Origin: Kribbella pratensis | GTDB taxonomy: Bacteria > Actinomycetota > Actinomycetes > Propionibacteriales > Kribbellaceae | Assembly: GCF_004365355.1 (NCBI RefSeq) | Contig: NZ_SODP01000001.1 | Span: 1,805,473 to 1,869,472 of the forward strand | DNA: 64,000 nucleotides | Direction: 5' to 3' | Shown here: positions 60,100 to 64,000 of the stretch, in pieces | Layout of the letters: every line of letters starts with the position of its first letter | How positions within the stretch are numbered: position 1 is the stretch's first letter | The notes under the pieces: generated by a model | Told to the model about the DNA's origin: nothing | The model's input: the letters and a program-made list of their open reading frames with translations, nothing else | Database searches by the model: none | Made by a program: the position numbers and the translations under genes

Positions 60100-60236
60100 A
60101 AATAGGCCGCCGAACAGGTGAACCACCTGCGCCGATAGCATCCGGGCATCGAGGCGAGTGCCGGATGCTCTTCGACAAGAGCGCAGGTGCTCGCTTTCAC
60201 TTGGGGGCTCTGATCGTCGATCATCTGGGGAGCACT

Positions 60237-62246
60237 GTGAGGTTGTTCAGACCTGGGGGGCTGGCAGTCGCCCTCGCACTGGTCGCGGGTGTCACCGCCA
60301 CCACTTCAGCTGTCGCGGAGGGGACCAAGACGGTCTCGTACCGCGGCTACCAAGTCACCGTCCCGGCCGACTGGCCGGTCGTCGACCTGACCGCAGACCC
60401 GACGGCCTGCGTCCGGCTCGACCAGCCCGCGGTGTACCTGGGCCGCAGTACGTCGCAGGCCAAGTGCCCGGCGCACCTGGTCGGCCGCAGCTCCGGCCTG
60501 ATCCTGGAGCCGCTCACCACGAACACGCCGTCCAGTGACGGACTGCTCCGGCGCACGGTCACCGACGCCGGCGTCCTTGCGACCGCGTACTACGCGCCGG
60601 GGGCGGAGCGGGCAGCGAGCGACGTACTCGCCACCGGTCGCGTGGTGACGAAGACGCCGTCCGCCCGGGTCGCGGCGCCGGCCGCCGTCACGCCGTCGGT
60701 GGTAGCCACGGGCAACTTCGCGGGAAACGGGTTCGATGCCTGCACCGCCCCGCCGCAGTCCACGATGGACGCGTGGCGACCGGCGTACCAGGGGATCGGC
60801 ATCTACATCAGCGGTGGTCTCCGTGCCTGCGCGCAGCCGAACCTGACTCCGGACTGGGTGACCACGAACGCCAGTAAGGGCTGGCAGTTCCTCCTGATCG
60901 ACGTCGGCTATCAGGCGCCCTGCACGACGTACAAGAGCCGGATGTCGTCGGTCGCCTCGACCGCCTTGGTCCAGGGCCGCAACGCCGCGATCAACGCGGT
61001 CGCCGCGGCGCAGGCGCTCGGCTTCGCGCAGCGGAGCGCGATCTACACCGACCTCGAGCCGTACGATTCGACTGCGGCCTGTAAGGCGGCGGTGCTGTCG
61101 TATGTGAGTGGCTGGACCCAGGAGCTGAATTCGCGAGGTTACCTGGGTGGCGCCTACGTCAACGCCACGCGCGGCGGTCCCGACCTGGTGAGCGGCTACG
61201 CGAGTACGGCGTACACGCGGCCGGACAACATCTGGATGGCGCAGTGGAACCGGACTCCGGGCACGATGTCGATCCCGGCTACCTACTGGAGCAATCACCA
61301 GCGCGTGCATCAGTACGACAGCGTGAGCGAGACCAACGGTGGCGTCACGATGTCGATCGACAAGGACTACCTGAACCTGACCGCTCCGCCGCCACCTGTC
61401 AGTAGCTTCACCGTCACCGGTGGCGTCGCGGCCGCGACGCTGCGGTGGACGAAGCCGGCCAACGTGACACTGGGGCAGATCATGGTCCGGAGCGCTGTCG
61501 GCTCGACTCCGCCGCCGCTGCCGACGTCCGGTACGGCTGTGTACAACGGCGGGGCCAGCCTGTTCACGCAGACCGGGCTGTCCAACTCGGCCAGCTACGC
61601 CTACCGCGTCTGGGTGAAGGACAGCAAGGGCAAGATCGGTCCTGGCGTCGACGTGCAGCTCGTCGGGTCGAAGGCGACGATCGGCGCGAGCGCGGCCTCG
61701 ATCATGTATACGCAGGCGGTGACGCTGTCGACGGCCGTCAGCCGGATGGACGGTGTGAAGCTGGCCGGCGTACCGGCGGTCTTGTACGCGAAGGCGAAGA
61801 ACGCGAGCAAGTGGTCGACGGTCGGATCGTTCACCACGGACGCCAACGGGATCGCGTCGACGTCGCAGAAGCCGGCCGTGTCGACGTACTACATGTGGGG
61901 CTACAACGGCGGCGGAGCGGTGCTCGGGACGCGGAGTACGGCGCCGCTCGTCCAGGTGCATCCGGCGCTGTCGGCGTATCTGACGCCGGGCGCGATCAAG
62001 CTGGGCGCGTCGACCTTGCTCTACGGGTACCTGAACCCGGCGCACGCCGGTACGACGGCGTACCTGCAGCGTCGTTCCGGCACAACCTGGGTGGCGGTGA
62101 CGACCGGGAAGCTGACCACGAACGGGAAGTACGCGTTCAGCATCAAGCCGACCGTGCGCGGCACCTACACGTACCGCGTGGTGTGGCTGGCGGACGCTGA
62201 CCACCAGGGGACGCAGACTGCCTCGAAGGTGCTGACCGTCAGTTAA
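60237..62246 (+). CDS. Secreted DUF1906 (Rv2525c-like) glycoside-hydrolase-like protein
   Basis: A 669-residue exported protein. GTG 60237 follows GGGGAG and opens a signal peptide (MRLFRPGGLAVALALVAGVT, cleavage near SAVA). About residues 150-385 form the Rv2525c-like TIM-barrel domain (NGFDACTAPPQSTMDAW, YQGIGIYISG, GWQFLLIDVGYQ, AIYTDLEPYDST, VHQYDS). C-terminal Ig/Fn3-like modules (390-669) end in RGTYTYRVVWLADADH. Rv2525c is thought to act on or near cell-wall glycan, but no activity is proven. It is convergent with LysR by four bases. Confidence 0.85.
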   Translation: MRLFRPGGLAVALALVAGVTATTSAVAEGTKTVSYRGYQVTVPADWPVVDLTADPTACVRLDQPAVYLGRSTSQAKCPAHLVGRSSGLILEPLTTNTPSSDGLLRRTVTDAGVLATAYYAPGAERAASDVLATGRVVTKTPSARVAAPAAVTPSVVATGNFAGNGFDACTAPPQSTMDAWRPAYQGIGIYISGGLRACAQPNLTPDWVTTNASKGWQFLLIDVGYQAPCTTYKSRMSSVASTALVQGRNAAINAVAAAQALGFAQRSAIYTDLEPYDSTAACKAAVLSYVSGWTQELNSRGYLGGAYVNATRGGPDLVSGYASTAYTRPDNIWMAQWNRTPGTMSIPATYWSNHQRVHQYDSVSETNGGVTMSIDKDYLNLTAPPPPVSSFTVTGGVAAATLRWTKPANVTLGQIMVRSAVGSTPPPLPTSGTAVYNGGASLFTQTGLSNSASYAYRVWVKDSKGKIGPGVDVQLVGSKATIGASAASIMYTQAVTLSTAVSRMDGVKLAGVPAVLYAKAKNASKWSTVGSFTTDANGIASTSQKPAVSTYYMWGYNGGGAVLGTRSTAPLVQVHPALSAYLTPGAIKLGASTLLYGYLNPAHAGTTAYLQRRSGTTWVAVTTGKLTTNGKYAFSIKPTVRGTYTYRVVWLADADHQGTQTASKVLTVS

Positions 62247-63115
62247 TCGGTGAGGCCGGCCGCCGCACTTCGCGCGAGCTCGATCGCATGGGCCGCGAGC
62301 GGTGAGTGCGTGCGGCCGGCCTGCCACAGCAAGAAGATCTCCCGCGCCGGGAGCTCGGGCGTCAGCTCGTGCAACCTGAGGCTCGGGTCGTCACGCAGTA
62401 CGGCGAGACGCGGCGCGAGCGCTGCACCGAGGCCGGCGCGGACCATCGCGAGCAGGGCCTCGTTGCCCTCGGTGCGGAACACAAACTGCGGGCGGATGGC
62501 GCGGGCGCGTAAGAAGTCCTCGACCACCGCCTGGTGGCAGATCGCCGGATGCGCGACGAGTGGCAAGCCGTCGAGCGTCTCCAGCGGGACCGGCCCGGCC
62601 GGGAAGTCGCCCGGTCGCGCGACCAGGACGTACGGGTCGTCGAGGAGTTTGAGGTCCTCGATCGTGTCGTCGGTCCGTCCGTCGAAGAACATCAGGTCGA
62701 GTCCGGTGAGATCGGGATCGTCGGTCTCCTCCTCGAACAGCCGGATGTCGCAGCCCGGATGTGCGTCCCGCAACCCGCGAATCACCTGCGGCAGCAGCGT
62801 GTTCGAGACGGTCTGGAACGTGCCGATGTCGATCCGGCTGTCGCCCGCCCGGAATCGCTCGATCCCGTCGCTCAGCTCGTCGGCGCGACGCAGCAGGTCG
62901 CGCGCATGCTGCAGCAGGACAGCGCCGAGCGGCGTGATCCGCACCGGCTTCGGCCCACCAGGCCGGTCGAACAGCGGACCGCGTGCGGTCTTCTCGAGTA
63001 CCGCGATCTGCTGGCTGACGCTCGACTGGGTGTACCCGAGCCGGCTCGCGGCGCGGCCGAACGATCCCTCGTCGGCGACGGCAACCAGCGTGGCCAGCTG
63101 ACGTAACTCGTACAT
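62243..63115 (-). CDS. LysR family transcriptional regulator
   Basis: A 290-residue LysR protein with an N-terminal HTH (MYELRQLATLVAVADEGSFG, AASRLGYTQSSVSQQIAVLE) and a periplasmic-binding-like effector domain (IDIGTFQTVSNTLLPQVIRG). It diverges from an alpha/beta hydrolase gene, its likely target, with two inverted repeats in the 85-base gap. Confidence 0.9.
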   Translation of the reverse strand: MYELRQLATLVAVADEGSFGRAASRLGYTQSSVSQQIAVLEKTARGPLFDRPGGPKPVRITPLGAVLLQHARDLLRRADELSDGIERFRAGDSRIDIGTFQTVSNTLLPQVIRGLRDAHPGCDIRLFEEETDDPDLTGLDLMFFDGRTDDTIEDLKLLDDPYVLVARPGDFPAGPVPLETLDGLPLVAHPAICHQAVVEDFLRARAIRPQFVFRTEGNEALLAMVRAGLGAALAPRLAVLRDDPSLRLHELTPELPAREIFLLWQAGRTHSPLAAHAIELARSAAAGLTD

Positions 63116-63126
63116 GACGGCACTCT

Positions 63127-63159
63127 ATCGCCATTGGCGATCGCTTTGATAAGAATCAA
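63127..63159. promoter_or_regulatory. Two inverted repeats, probable LysR binding region
   Basis: ATCGCC-ATT-GGCGAT (63127-63141) and TTGAT-AAGA-ATCAA (63146-63159) lie next to the LysR start in the divergent promoter. The second fits the LysR T-N11-A box type. Confidence 0.6.
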
Positions 63160-63200
63160 TCGCTTTTCACGATCGCCAGCCAGCTCCTACGGTCGTGCGT

Positions 63201-64000
63201 ATGGAGAACTTCTACGAGGTCAACGGCATCGAACTCTGCGCGGAGACGTACGGCGATCCGGCCGATCCCGCCGTCCTGCTGATCCACGGCGCCACCGCCT
63301 CCATGCTGTGGTGGGACAGCCGGTTGTGCTCCGCTCTCGCCGCCCGCGGACGGTTCGTGATCCGCTACGACCAGCGCGACACGGGCCGGTCGACGTCGTT
63401 CCCGGTCGGGGAACCGGGCTACGCGATGAACGACCTGGCCGCTGACGCCGTCGGTCTCCTCGATGCCCTCGGCATCGAGAAGGCGCACGTGGTCGCGCAG
63501 TCGATGTCCGGCGGTACGGCGCTGATCCTCGGCGTCGACCACCCGTCCCGCGTCGCGTCCCTGACCTTCGTCTCGACGAGCACCGGCGATGAGGGCCTCC
63601 CACCGCCATCACCCGACATGCCACGACTGGGCACGCCGGACTTCAACGATCCCGCCGCGGTCGAGGAGTACGTCGTACGGTCGATCGAGGCTGAAGCCGC
63701 CGGGCATTTCGACGAGACGTCTGCCCGTACCTTGGTGCGGCAGGACATGGCGCGGGCCAAGAACTACGAGGGCTCACTGACGAACCACTTCGCGATGACC
63801 TTCGACGGCCCGCGCAACGGAGACTTCGGTGACCTGACGATGCCGGTTCTCGTGATGCACGGGGACGCTGACCCGTTGCTCCCGTTGCCGCACGGTGAGG
63901 CGGTGCGTGACGCCGTACCCGGAGCTCGGCTCGTGGTGCTGCCCGGCATGGGGCACGGGCTGTCGGCGCCGTACTGGGATTCGTTTGTCCACGAGGTGGG
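63201..64000 (+). CDS. Alpha/beta hydrolase, partial
   Basis: The frame starts at ATG 63201 (MENFYEVNGIELCAETYGDP) and is still open at the window edge after 266 codons. It has the oxyanion LLIHGATASMLWW, the elbow VVAQSMSGGTAL (Ser at the nucleophile place, though the first Gly is Ala), the acid strand VLVMHGDADPLLP and a late GMGHGLS with the catalytic His. It is similar to small esterases and to aclacinomycin methylesterase-like (RdmC) enzymes. It is under probable control of the divergent LysR. Confidence 0.85.
   Translation, partial: MENFYEVNGIELCAETYGDPADPAVLLIHGATASMLWWDSRLCSALAARGRFVIRYDQRDTGRSTSFPVGEPGYAMNDLAADAVGLLDALGIEKAHVVAQSMSGGTALILGVDHPSRVASLTFVSTSTGDEGLPPPSPDMPRLGTPDFNDPAAVEEYVVRSIEAEAAGHFDETSARTLVRQDMARAKNYEGSLTNHFAMTFDGPRNGDFGDLTMPVLVMHGDADPLLPLPHGEAVRDAVPGARLVVLPGMGHGLSAPYWDSFVHEV

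Noticed and set aside
60306..62327. 673-residue open frame antisense to the DUF1906 gene
   Set aside because: Arg-rich shadow frame; the sense protein has a signal peptide and conserved domain.
1..64000. CRISPR arrays, tRNA or rRNA genes, insertion sequences, attachment sites
   Set aside because: No regularly spaced repeats, cloverleaf sequences, transposase-like proteins or flanking inverted and direct repeats were seen; tandem repeats here have only three or four short units.

Overview
The window reads as a chromosomal segment of a high-GC actinobacterium. GTG starts are common, genes are tightly packed, and several families are typical of actinobacteria: GAF-ANTAR regulator, F420-type luciferase-like oxidoreductase, DUF1684, UdgX-type uracil-DNA glycosylase, Rv2525c-like secreted protein, DUF929/VKOR pair and DGPF/ECF42 pair. 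The style resembles soil Nocardioidales such as Kribbella; that is an impression, not a proof. I see no rRNA, tRNA, CRISPR array, insertion sequence or prophage, and no stretch over 300 bases without a gene.

Layout. 1-4.4 kb: glyoxalase-fold (VOC) genes, a WYL regulator, a CPA1 antiporter and a hydrolase-like protein. 4.5-10.2 kb: a sugar locus of two sulfatases, a ROK regulator and a GH51 arabinofuranosidase. 10.1-14.1 kb: a coupled DNA-repair run (unknown protein, AlkA-like glycosylase, RecQ, GNAT). 14.1-16.8 kb: small enzymes including a PhnZ-like HD protein. 16.9-23.7 kb: secreted alkaline phosphatase, AraC and ANTAR regulators, a lipoprotein, DUF1684 and an SNF2 helicase. 23.9-39.8 kb: a stress and redox region (SDRs, pyruvate-oxidase-like TPP enzyme, DksA-like and Ppx/GppA proteins, P450, phosphoketolase, UdgX, VKOR/DUF929). 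Several genes here have upstream motifs resembling SigB/SigF promoters (GNNT, 15-17 bases, GGGTAC).

39.9-46.1 kb holds an oxygenase module: a flavin monooxygenase broken by a one-base frameshift, a TetR regulator, a methyltransferase, an MFS exporter, an AurF-like diiron oxygenase and a ferredoxin-NADP reductase fusion. Inverted repeats sharing CGATGTAA lie in both divergent promoter regions. 46.0-47.5 kb carries an ECF41-like sigma factor and a SnoaL-like partner.

The most unusual part is 47.4-52.9 kb. A two-component system diverges from an ABC exporter. The exporter's last codons form the Shine-Dalgarno sequence of a 36-residue peptide ending in nine Arg-Ser pairs. A perfect 14-bp hairpin follows, then a soluble Ser/Thr kinase that keeps its catalytic residues. 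The same 12-bp palindrome (GGTACTAGKACC) lies in the divergent promoter region and before a membrane protein with a Ser/Thr/Lys/Gly-rich tail. Together this looks like a regulated peptide production, modification and export system that I do not recognise.

53-64 kb contains the DGPF/ECF42 pair, an acyltransferase, a SRPBCC protein, LexA, a phosphotransferase-like protein, an MFS/TetR pair, a large secreted DUF1906 protein and a LysR regulator divergent from an alpha/beta hydrolase cut off by the window edge. Tail-to-tail gene pairs overlap at their 3' ends throughout.
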